Part shown: piece by piece, positions 1 through 5,831 of the stretch
Numbering within the stretch: position 1 is the stretch's first letter
Layout: each line of letters begins with the position of its first letter
Assembly (NCBI GenBank): GCA_017515355.1
Contig: JAFWGD010000226.1
Location: 1 to 6,943, forward strand
Source: Coriobacteriales bacterium
GTDB taxonomy: Bacteria; Actinomycetota; Coriobacteriia; Coriobacteriales; CADBOM01
Reading direction: 5' to 3'
DNA length: 6,943 nucleotides
Program-made: the position numbers and the translations under genes
The notes under the pieces: generated by a model
Databases searched by the model: none
Told to the model about the DNA's origin: nothing
Seen by the model: only the letters and a program-made list of their open reading frames with translations

Positions 1-1538
1 GCGACGGTGGCTCCGAGCGTAAAGAGCAGGCCGGTAGTCCAGCCCCTGAAGCGCGCGATGATGAGCGCGATGGCGACGATAGCGGCCAGGCAGATGCCGA
101 AGAGCAGGATCGCCGTGTTGGCGGTGATTCCACGGAAAGCGAAAAGCCCCATGACGTTGGCGGCGAGCGGATAGGCCGCTAGCGTGATGAGCAGGACGCG
201 GGTGAGCGGAACCATCCAGCGCACCGCAGAGCCTTTGAGCTTGATGCGGAAGAGGAATATCAGCAGCGAGAAGACCAGCATGAAGACGCCGAATACCAGC
301 GTGATGACGACGATCTTCGGCTGGCAGGTGTTGATGGCAACCGAGTAGTCGGTATCGGCATCTAGTTGGGCGATCAGCTCCTCGACAGGCGTCGTTTCAG
401 AACCCTCTACGGTCCTGAGGTACCTGCCGACGCCGACGGGCTCGTTGTTAAGGCCAGGGAGGACCGCGAGCATCCGGGTGACATCGTTGAGCCCGACGAG
501 GTCGTCGCGCTGCAGAGAAGCCGAGCAGAGGCGCCCGTCGATTCCCGAGCCATAGAAGATCAGCGGCGCGTAGTTGTCATCCTGGTGATCGGATTGCGTG
601 ACGCGCCCGAGGCAGCCGACGATGAAGATGCAGTCGTTCGGGCCGCAGTTCTCGATCGCGAGGCCAACGCTGGCATCGAAGGTGGCGATTGCCTTGCTCC
701 AATAGGCATCGGCATCCTCGCCAGGGTTCTCCACGCGATAGCTGCCCGCTCTGTAGAGGTCGCCGCAATCGAGCGAGACGAGCGAGCGCGTTCCCGAGGC
801 CTTCGCCAGCGCGGAGTCGAGCTCCTTGGAAAACCTCCTCATGTCGGTGCGAACGCCGAATGCGTACCCTTCGTCTTCGACCAGGAGCCTCTCGGGCCTG
901 GTGCAGGAGATATCGAGCGTTCGATCGGAGTTCAGGATGAGCGCTGCTGCGGGGCGCACGTGCGAGTGCTTGATGTCGCTGCAGCCGATTGCGATGGTGC
1001 GGAAGCCGTATTTGGCGTAGAGGTTTCCGATGCCCGAGAGCAGCTTGAAGTCGTTGGTGCTCCTCAGGAACTCTCCGCCCTTCGCCGTGGTCATCGTGTT
1101 GAAGTCTGCGATGTCGCGCACCCAACAGCCCATGCCCAGCGAAAGAGCCGTCTCGTTCGCGGTGACCGTGTCACCAGGGCTGCGCAGGTCATCGCGCGTG
1201 ATCACGTTGCCGAGCCCGGCATCGTCGAGGATCGAGTAGAGATTCGGGGTGCTCTCGGCGCTGATGTCATCCCATTCGAGGTAGGGGGCGAAGATCACGA
1301 ATATTCGCTCTGAGGCGGGCTTGTGGAAGATCGTCGTGATCGAGGCATGAGGAGGAATCTCGGCCGAGCCGGTGTAGTTGGAGTCGGGGTTGTTGGGATC
1401 GCCCTTCGGCGCGGGAGCCTGCGTGGCTGCGGCCTCCCCGCTCTCAGCGGCGAATGCGACGCTTCCGAATGCGAAAGCGCAAAGGGACAGGGCCACAGCC
1501 AGAATCGCCGCAATCGTTGTTCTTCCGAGCTTTCCCAA
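1..1538 (-). CDS. Exported alkaline-phosphatase-like-fold membrane protein (3' end outside window)
   Basis: One frame stays open from a TTG at 1538 to the left edge: 512 codons, with the stop outside the window. Residues 1-31 form a signal peptide (GKLGR start, hydrophobic core about 8-28, cleavage near AFA-A, 30/31). Residues about 75-370 are extracytoplasmic and resemble the alkaline phosphatase superfamily as seen in uncharacterised actinobacterial membrane proteins: a strand then EWDDIS at 88-93, STPNLYSIL soon after, a strand CIFIVG near 303-308, and DVTRML from 352, which matches the usual D-x-x-PT-h-L near the domain end. Membrane helices follow at about 409-430, 443-468 and 473-495, with a fourth starting near 500. 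The usual metal-binding Asp after the first strand is not obvious (FAPYLEW instead of a D-G type motif), so it may be catalytically weak or non-catalytic. Function is unknown. The fold call rests on pattern recognition; export and membrane anchoring are well supported. Confidence 0.78.
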   Translation of the reverse strand, partial: MGKLGRTTIAAILAVALSLCAFAFGSVAFAAESGEAAATQAPAPKGDPNNPDSNYTGSAEIPPHASITTIFHKPASERIFVIFAPYLEWDDISAESTPNLYSILDDAGLGNVITRDDLRSPGDTVTANETALSLGMGCWVRDIADFNTMTTAKGGEFLRSTNDFKLLSGIGNLYAKYGFRTIAIGCSDIKHSHVRPAAALILNSDRTLDISCTRPERLLVEDEGYAFGVRTDMRRFSKELDSALAKASGTRSLVSLDCGDLYRAGSYRVENPGEDADAYWSKAIATFDASVGLAIENCGPNDCIFIVGCLGRVTQSDHQDDNYAPLIFYGSGIDGRLCSASLQRDDLVGLNDVTRMLAVLPGLNNEPVGVGRYLRTVEGSETTPVEELIAQLDADTDYSVAINTCQPKIVVITLVFGVFMLVFSLLIFLFRIKLKGSAVRWMVPLTRVLLITLAAYPLAANVMGLFAFRGITANTAILLFGICLAAIVAIALIIARFRGWTTGLLFTLGATV

Positions 1539-1543
1539 AGAGG

Positions 1544-1548
1544 CCTCC
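1544..1548 (-). promoter_or_regulatory. Shine-Dalgarno site fixing the TTG start at 1538
   Basis: Read on the minus strand, GGAGG lies five bases before the TTG at 1538. An in-frame TTG at 1550 lies upstream of the motif and has no such site. No in-frame ATG or GTG occurs in the roughly 60 bases upstream, and the next downstream GTG would cut into the signal peptide. This makes TTG 1538 the best start. Confidence 0.7.
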
Positions 1549-1651
1549 AAGCCGATCGAGGCGCATAGCTGCGCTCGATGGTCCGAGTCGACATTGGATA
1601 ATCGTAAATGAATTGGGTTTATGGTTTTACCTTGAGTTGTTTAACGGGCAG

Positions 1652-1679
1652 TTAAGATTGATGAATCAACGCTTATAAT
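1652..1679 (+). promoter_or_regulatory. Sigma-70-type promoter for the zinc-ribbon gene
   Basis: A perfect -10 box TATAAT lies at 1674-1679. A 4/6 match to the -35 box (TTAAGA) lies at 1652-1657, with a 16-base spacer. Transcription would start near 1686, giving a leader of about 63 bases before the ATG at 1749. The surrounding stretch (about 1600-1690) is clearly AT-rich compared with the coding DNA on both sides. A matching minus-strand promoter for the divergent gene was not convincing. Confidence 0.6.
1658..1669. repeat. 12-bp inverted repeat inside the promoter spacer (possible operator)
   Basis: TTGAT and ATCAA arms surround a two-base centre (GA). The element fills most of the space between the proposed -35 and -10 boxes, where a bound repressor would block RNA polymerase. 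It is short and AT-rich, so it could arise by chance. No regulator gene is nearby to pair it with. Confidence 0.3.
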
Positions 1680-1748
1680 CGGCAGTAGAAGAGTACCGCG
1701 GCAACATTTTCGCGCAGTTGCGCGTTGGCAGGTTCGAAAGGAAGCGCA

Positions 1749-2456
1749 ATGGGATTCTTAGACGATGCAGGCCAGTTCATGGGCAAGGGCGTCAACAAGG
1801 TTGACAACAAGAGGAAGAAGCTCGCGCTCAAGGCGCAGATCGCCGATACCAACAGGGACCGCACCAAGCTGCTCACCGAGCTCGGCGAACGCATCTATCT
1901 CGATGATCCCAGAAGCGAGGCGCTGGCTGCCAAGTATCCCGATCTGGTGAGGCAGATCCAGGAGCTGGACGCGAAGATCTTCAGCTGCAACCAGGAGATA
2001 GACTCGATCACCGCCAGCGAGATCGAGGCCAAGGAAGCCGCCAAGCGCGCAGCCGCCGAGAAGGCGGAGGCCCAGAGGGCTGCGCAGTCTGCCGCAGCGG
2101 CCGCCGTGGCCAGCGCCCCTGCGTCCGCGGACTTGGGCTCGGGGATCGTCTGCTCGCAATGCGGCGCCCCGATGAAGCCCGAGCATCGCTTCTGCGCCCA
2201 GTGCGGCGGCACTCCCGTCAGCATAGAGTCCGCGCCAGCGGCTGTTCCAGAGCCTGCGGATCCAGTGGAGGCGCCAGTTGCCTACACAACCGACGGCCAA
2301 CCGATCATGAGGGGCCCGGGCAAGGCCTGCATGGCTTCCTCGGCTCCGGCATTCGATTCCATCGAGCCCTTCCCGAAGAGAAGCGACGATTGCACGGCGG
2401 CCGAGTCGCCGGTCTACGATTCGATTCCGAGCGATCCGAGCGATCCGAGCGAGTAG
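1749..2456 (+). CDS. Coiled-coil protein with one C4 zinc ribbon, function unknown
   Basis: This 235-residue protein has no signal peptide or membrane helix and is probably cytoplasmic. Layout: a short Gly-containing N-terminus (MGFLDDAGQFMGKGV), a charged helical region at about 17-52 that includes ELGERIY, a second helix at about 57-112 ending in an Ala/Glu/Lys-rich stretch, an Ala-rich linker at 111-127, and a zinc ribbon with cysteine pairs C135/C138 and C149/C152. A Pro/Ala-rich low-complexity tail follows to the end. The order GFLD start, coiled coil with an IG/LG-x-x-hY motif, then zinc ribbon recurs in uncharacterised 'zinc-ribbon domain-containing' proteins of Gram-positive bacteria. 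The ATG at 1749 is preferred to an in-frame TTG at 1725 because AAAGGAAG lies just before it. It is monocistronic: its own promoter lies upstream and a probable terminator downstream. The C-terminal tail is the least conserved-looking part. No specific function can be assigned. Confidence 0.85.
   Translation: MGFLDDAGQFMGKGVNKVDNKRKKLALKAQIADTNRDRTKLLTELGERIYLDDPRSEALAAKYPDLVRQIQELDAKIFSCNQEIDSITASEIEAKEAAKRAAAEKAEAQRAAQSAAAAAVASAPASADLGSGIVCSQCGAPMKPEHRFCAQCGGTPVSIESAPAAVPEPADPVEAPVAYTTDGQPIMRGPGKACMASSAPAFDSIEPFPKRSDDCTAAESPVYDSIPSDPSDPSE
2430..2453 (+). repeat. 9-bp tandem repeat at the 3' end of the zinc-ribbon gene
   Basis: AGCGATCCG occurs twice in a row (2430-2438, 2439-2447), followed by a partial third copy, just before the TAG stop. 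Because the unit is 9 bp it stays in frame and encodes Ser-Asp-Pro twice, then Ser-Glu, at residues 228-235. Copy number could vary between strains without breaking the frame. Confidence 0.6.
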
Positions 2457-2481
2457 GGGAGTCGCGCATCTCACCTTCGAA

Positions 2482-2514
2482 GCCCCTGGTGGACGGGTTC
2501 TACCAGGAGCTTTT
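2482..2514 (+). terminator. Probable intrinsic terminator after the zinc-ribbon gene
   Basis: A hairpin at 2485-2507 has 9-bp arms (CCTGGTGGA and TCTACCAGG, one G-U pair) and a five-base loop. Two more pairs beyond one mismatch extend it to 2482-2510. It is followed directly by TTTT at 2511-2514. The T-run is short, so termination may be partial. It starts about 25 bases after the stop codon at 2456. Confidence 0.5.
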
Positions 2515-2652
2515 CGCTGCTTCCTTAGGGCGCAGAAGGGCTCGATCGCGCGCTTTTCCTGTGTTTTTCGCTTCCTGGCAAAAGTGAAGAGATGATGCAT
2601 TCATCGAATTGACGTTGTTGCCAGTTGTCAGTTTTGCTAACCTTTACCCATA

Positions 2653-2665
2653 CGGGCGATGCCCG
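2653..2665. repeat. Small perfect hairpin upstream of the M23 hydrolase gene
   Basis: CGGGC and GCCCG arms enclose a three-base loop (GAT). An ATG at 2659-2661, in frame with the hydrolase, spans the loop and the second arm. If the gene starts at 2722 or 2725, as the ribosome site suggests, this hairpin lies in the 5' leader or at an operator. If ATG 2659 is used, the hairpin would occlude the start codon. Confidence 0.4.
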
Positions 2666-2711
2666 CAACATATGAATATGACGACAAACGAACCCCATGC
2701 TCTCACGAATC

Positions 2712-2716
2712 GAGGT
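2712..2716 (+). promoter_or_regulatory. Shine-Dalgarno site deciding the start of the M23 hydrolase
   Basis: GAGGT lies five bases before an in-frame TTG at 2722 and eight bases before an in-frame GTG at 2725. The more upstream ATG at 2659 is preceded only by ACGGGC directly against the codon, which is a poor site. Starting at 2722/2725 also gives a normal, short, positively charged signal-peptide N-region. Confidence 0.55.
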
Positions 2717-2721
2717 ACTCA

Positions 2722-3840
2722 TTGGTGGAGCGAACCAAACAAGGCCGTCATGGTTTTATAGCGTTTCTCATCGCTTTCGCAATCGCGATGGCTGCTTTCT
2801 TCATCCCATTGGCATTGACCTCTGGCGATGCCTATGGCGTCACCGCCAAGGAGAAGAAGGCCGAGGCCGACAAGATGGTCGAGAAGCTCGATGCATTGCA
2901 AACCGAGATCAACGCCAAGCAAGCCGAATATGACGCTGCGCTCAAGGCGTACAATGACGCCATAGCTGCGCAGAAGGCCGCCGAACAGAAGATAGCAGAA
3001 TGCGAGCAGCGCATCGCGGAGATCAAGCAGCAACTCTCAGACCGCGCGGTCTCGATCTATCGCAATGGCCGTCCTTCGATGATGGACGTGCTGCTCGGCG
3101 CCGAATCCTTCTCGGATTTCGCCACCAACATGTCGATGGTCGACAAGATCAACGACCATGACAAGGCTCTTGTCGAGGAATGCCGCAAGGCTAGGGAAGA
3201 GGCCGAGGCTGCGCGCATAGAGGCGCAGAAGCAGGGCGATGAGGCGGCAAAGCAGATGGAGGTCGCCAAGGCCGCGAAGGCCGAGCTCCAGAAGAAGGCC
3301 TCCGAGATGAAGAAGGAGATCGACAAACTCAACAAGGAGTACGAGGAGCTGTTAGCCGAGGAGAAGGCCCAGGCGGAGGCCGCCAAGAAGGCAGAGGAGG
3401 CCGCGAAGCGCCGCGCACGCGAGCAGGGCTACAAGGTCACCGATGACGTCATAGCAGGCACAGGGCAATTCGCGCATCCGTGCCCAGGCTACAGGATGAT
3501 CTCCTCGACATTCGGCTGGAGGTCCTTCGACAACTCGTTCCACAAGGGTGTCGACTTCGCTGCCGCCCAGGGCACTCCGATCTACGCCGCCGAGGCCGGT
3601 ACGGTGATCATCGCGGGCTACAGCAGCTCGGCAGGCAACTGGGTCGTCATCTCCCATGGCGGCGGGCTCACCACCAAGTACATGCACATGGCAACAACGC
3701 CATATGTGACCAAGGGAACGCAGGTCAAGAAGGGTCAGAACATCGGCGTCGTGGGCACTACCGGCTACTCGACCGGTCCGCATCTGCACTTCCAAGTCGA
3801 GATCGGTGGGGAAGCGCTCAACCCGATGTACTACCTGTAG
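2722..3840 (+). CDS. Secreted murein hydrolase: PcsB/EnvC-type coiled coil plus M23 (LytM) peptidase
   Basis: The product (372 residues from TTG 2722) cleaves peptide cross-links of peptidoglycan outside the membrane, probably during cell separation. A basic N-terminus (ERTKQGRHG) leads into a hydrophobic core at 12-32, with cleavage near 39-42. Residues about 43-235 are a Lys/Glu/Ala-rich coiled coil, interrupted near 109-150 by the PcsB/EnvC hallmark (RAVSIYRNG, MDVLLGAESFSDF, then a MVDKI segment). Residues about 255-372 are an M23 domain with all zinc and catalytic residues visible: H274-x3-D278, H322 in YMHM, and H354-x-H356 in PHLHF. The intact motifs argue for an active endopeptidase rather than a degenerate activator such as EnvC. 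Relatives are controlled by FtsEX through the coiled coil; ftsEX is not in this window. The start could instead be GTG 2725 or ATG 2659. The gene is convergent with the macrodomain gene, with 12 bases between the stops. Confidence 0.92.
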   Translation: MVERTKQGRHGFIAFLIAFAIAMAAFFIPLALTSGDAYGVTAKEKKAEADKMVEKLDALQTEINAKQAEYDAALKAYNDAIAAQKAAEQKIAECEQRIAEIKQQLSDRAVSIYRNGRPSMMDVLLGAESFSDFATNMSMVDKINDHDKALVEECRKAREEAEAARIEAQKQGDEAAKQMEVAKAAKAELQKKASEMKKEIDKLNKEYEELLAEEKAQAEAAKKAEEAAKRRAREQGYKVTDDVIAGTGQFAHPCPGYRMISSTFGWRSFDNSFHKGVDFAAAQGTPIYAAEAGTVIIAGYSSSAGNWVVISHGGGLTTKYMHMATTPYVTKGTQVKKGQNIGVVGTTGYSTGPHLHFQVEIGGEALNPMYYL

Positions 3841-3852
3841 GCCGAGCTGGCT

Positions 3853-4377
3853 CTAATTCTCAAGGAATTCCAAGCCAAGATCTTCAGCGGCATTCCTGTA
3901 TGCCGCCAGATCCCTGTCGCTATGGCAGACCATCGTCACTTCGAGATCGCCTCGTTGCGTCCAGGCCGAGATCGCCGATAGCGCCACGCGCGCGGCCTTG
4001 TCGATGGGATATCCATACACTCCAGTGCTGATCGAGGGGAACGCCACGGTCTTGCATCCGTTGTCGGCCGCCAGCTGCATAGAGTTGGTATAGCTCGCGC
4101 GCAGCAGCCTCGGCTCTCCGTTGCGCCCGCCCTTCCAGACCGGGCCGGGCGTGTGGATCACATGGCGTGCGGGCAGGTCGTATCCTGCGGTGATGCGTGC
4201 CTCTCCGGTCTCGCATCCTCCGAATCCGCGGCACTCCTCGAGAAGCTTCGGACCCGCAGCGCGATGGATCGCCCCGTCGACGCCCCCTCCTCCGAGCAGC
4301 GTGGTGTTCGCGGCGTTGACTATGGCGTCGACGTCCATCTTGCAGATATCGCCCTTGATGATGCGGATGCAGCCCAT
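3853..4377 (-). CDS. Macrodomain O-acetyl-ADP-ribose deacetylase (YmdB-like)
   Basis: This is a 174-residue stand-alone macrodomain, the size of E. coli YmdB (about 177). Such enzymes hydrolyse O-acetyl-ADP-ribose, the sirtuin by-product, and can remove ADP-ribose from acidic side chains. The sequence follows YmdB closely: GDICKMDVDAIVNAAN at 9-24, then GGGGVDGAIHRAAGP at 29-43, then DLPARHVIHTPGPVW, then the phosphate-loop motif STGVYGYP. The residues matching the catalytic pair Asn25/Asp35 of YmdB are present (N24, D34), so it should be active. The start at 4377 is chosen over an in-frame ATG at 4437 because the family begins just before the first strand (CIRIIKGD) and AAGGGGG lies four bases upstream. 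It is a single gene, convergent with the M23 hydrolase and divergent from proA. Cytoplasmic, with no extra domain. Confidence 0.93.
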   Translation of the reverse strand: MGCIRIIKGDICKMDVDAIVNAANTTLLGGGGVDGAIHRAAGPKLLEECRGFGGCETGEARITAGYDLPARHVIHTPGPVWKGGRNGEPRLLRASYTNSMQLAADNGCKTVAFPSISTGVYGYPIDKAARVALSAISAWTQRGDLEVTMVCHSDRDLAAYRNAAEDLGLEFLEN

Positions 4378-4381
4378 GATG

Positions 4382-4388
4382 CCCCCTT
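4382..4388 (-). promoter_or_regulatory. Shine-Dalgarno site fixing the macrodomain start at 4377
   Basis: On the minus strand AAGGGGG ends four bases before the ATG at 4377. The longer in-frame start at 4437 overlaps the proposed -10 box and would add 20 residues with no counterpart in the family, so it is very unlikely. Confidence 0.65.
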
Positions 4389-4402
4389 CAAGCCCAGAAG
4401 AG

Positions 4403-4417
4403 CCCGCAATCTGCGGG
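4403..4417. repeat. 15-bp perfect inverted repeat in the macrodomain leader
   Basis: Arms CCCGCA and TGCGGG flank a three-base centre (ATC). It lies between the proposed minus-strand -10 box and the macrodomain start codon, so it could be an operator or a hairpin in the mRNA leader. No T-run follows on either strand, which argues against a terminator. Confidence 0.45.
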
Positions 4418-4428
4418 AGTTTGCCTGC

Positions 4429-4434
4429 ATTATA
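4429..4434 (-). promoter_or_regulatory. -10 box for the macrodomain gene
   Basis: The minus strand reads a perfect TATAAT here, about 50 bases upstream of the ATG at 4377. Transcription would start near 4422 and give a leader of about 45 bases containing the inverted repeat. No good -35 box is visible at 16-18 bases, so the promoter may be weak or activator-dependent. Confidence 0.45.
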
Positions 4435-4479
4435 CAACGCTGGGAATCACGCGAGGCGCCCAACTGCGCTTCTCTGGGC

Positions 4480-4485
4480 TATCAT
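4480..4485 (+). promoter_or_regulatory. Candidate -10 box for the proA-nadD-yqeK operon
   Basis: TATCAT matches the -10 consensus at 5 of 6 positions and lies about 70 bases before the proA ATG. There is no clear -35 box at the right distance. It is the best plus-strand candidate in the divergent region. Confidence 0.35.
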
Positions 4486-4556
4486 TAGGGAAAGAACGGC
4501 GCGCAAAGCCATCAGATGCCGCATCAGGCACGATAAGCGCAAAAGGCAGGGGAGAT

Positions 4557-5831
4557 ATGGAACTCAAGTCCGAAGCATATGAGAAGGCCCTGAAGGCAAG
4601 AGAGGCCTCCGTGAAGCTGGCGAGCACCGATGCCGCAACGCGCAATGCATCGCTGCTGGCCATGGCCGATGCGCTGGTCGACCAGACCCCGCGAATCCTT
4701 GTCGCCAACGACGAGGACATGGCCCGCGCCAAGGCGAACTCGATGAAGGAGTCGCTGCAGGATCGCTTGCTCCTAACACCCGAGCGCATCGTCGGCATCG
4801 CGGATGCGTTGCGCCAGCTCGCCTCCGAGAACGACGTCATCGGCGAGATTCTCGAGGGACGCACGCTCGACAGCGGCCTGAGGATGACGCGCGTGAGGGT
4901 TCCCCTCGGCGTGGTCGCGATGATCTACGAGGCGCGCCCGAACGTTACCGCCGATGCGGCGGGCCTTTGCATCAAAACCGCCAACGCCTGCATCCTGCGC
5001 GGCGGCTCGGCAGCCAACTCCACCAACGTCGTCATGACGAAGGTCCTGATGGATGCTGCGGCGAGCGTTGGCATTCCAGCCAACGCGATCCAGTCGATCG
5101 AAACCACCGACAGGTCGGCAACGACCGATCTCATGGGCCTGCACGGGCTCGTCGACGTGCTCATCCCGCGTGGTGGCGCGTCGCTGATCAAGAGCTGCGT
5201 CGAGAACTCGAAGGTCCCGGTCATCGAGACCGGCACCGGAAACTGCCACACCTACTTCCATGCCAGCGGCGACATCGCCATGGGCATCGATATCCTGCTC
5301 AATGCCAAGTGCAGCAGGCCTGGAGTATGCAATGCGTGCGAGTCGCTTCTCATCGACGAGGCGATTGCCGATGAGGCGCTTCCTGCGGCTCTCAAGGCGC
5401 TATCCGACGCGAACGTCCTCATCCACGGCGATGGAAGAAGTGCCGAGGTTGCGACGGCTTTAGGGTTGAACGAGGAGCAGTTCGTTCCCGCAACGGAGGA
5501 GGACTGGGGCACCGAGTACCTCGCCTACGAGATCAGCGTGAAGGTGGTATCCGGGTTGGACGAGGCCATCTCGCACATCAACGAATACGGTACGCTGCAC
5601 TCCGAGGCGATCATCGCGAGCGACTACGATGCGGTACGCAGGTTCACCGACGAGATCGATGCCGCGGCGGTCTATGCCAATGCGTCGACTCGCTTCACCG
5701 ACGGCGGCGAGTTCGGCTACGGTGCCGAAATCGGCATCTCCACGCAGAAGCTTCACGCTCGCGGGCCGATGGGGCTTGCCGCGCTCACCACCTCCAAGTT
5801 CATCCTGATGGGAGAGGGGCAGGTCAGATGA
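4557..5831 (+). CDS. proA: Gamma-glutamyl phosphate reductase (proline biosynthesis)
   Basis: ProA reduces gamma-glutamyl phosphate with NADPH to glutamate-5-semialdehyde, the second step of proline synthesis, in the cytoplasm. The 424-residue product has the normal family length and is intact. Recognisable blocks are VPLGVVAMIYEARPNVTADA (near 120-140), the glycine-rich CILRGGSAA, LIPRGGASLIK, the GTGNCHTYFH segment before the active site, and the catalytic cysteine C258 in RPGVCNACESLL. The C-terminus LHARGPMGLAALTTSKF is typical of the family. Two further cysteines (C252, C261) flank the nucleophile. The ATG at 4557 has AGGGGAG just upstream. It is first in an operon with nadD: its TGA overlaps the nadD ATG. 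The partner kinase gene proB is not next to it; the divergent macrodomain gene lies upstream instead. Confidence 0.97.
   Translation: MELKSEAYEKALKAREASVKLASTDAATRNASLLAMADALVDQTPRILVANDEDMARAKANSMKESLQDRLLLTPERIVGIADALRQLASENDVIGEILEGRTLDSGLRMTRVRVPLGVVAMIYEARPNVTADAAGLCIKTANACILRGGSAANSTNVVMTKVLMDAAASVGIPANAIQSIETTDRSATTDLMGLHGLVDVLIPRGGASLIKSCVENSKVPVIETGTGNCHTYFHASGDIAMGIDILLNAKCSRPGVCNACESLLIDEAIADEALPAALKALSDANVLIHGDGRSAEVATALGLNEEQFVPATEEDWGTEYLAYEISVKVVSGLDEAISHINEYGTLHSEAIIASDYDAVRRFTDEIDAAAVYANASTRFTDGGEFGYGAEIGISTQKLHARGPMGLAALTTSKFILMGEGQVR

Noticed and set aside
366..1313. Long plus-strand open frame of 315 codons
   Set aside because: It is antisense to the phosphatase-fold gene, whose frame runs uninterrupted from 1538 to the window edge with a signal peptide and membrane helices. 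The plus-strand protein is Arg/Val/Asp-rich with no recognisable domain, as expected for a shadow frame in high-GC DNA.
2530..2570. GC-rich stretch followed by T-runs after the zinc-ribbon gene, as a second terminator
   Set aside because: I could not draw a stem of more than about four pairs directly before the T-run. The hairpin at 2485-2507 is much better.
1758..2600. Minus-strand frame of 280 codons across the zinc-ribbon gene
   Set aside because: It is a shadow of the plus-strand gene. It crosses the predicted terminator and the intergenic region, has no ribosome site and has a composition typical of antisense frames.
2609..2654. Promoter for the M23 hydrolase (several TTG-starting -35-like hexamers: TTGACG, TTGTTG, TTGCCA, TTGTCA)
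   Set aside because: None has a convincing -10 box at 16-18 bases. A promoter probably exists here, but I cannot place it.
2457..2721. c-di-AMP (ydaO) riboswitch upstream of the cell-wall hydrolase
   Set aside because: Such riboswitches control wall hydrolases in some actinobacteria, but I do not find their conserved G-rich core or the expected long paired leader here.
3841..3852. Bidirectional terminator between the convergent hydrolase and macrodomain genes
   Set aside because: Only a four-base GAGC/GCTC pairing with a two-base loop is visible, without T-runs on either side.
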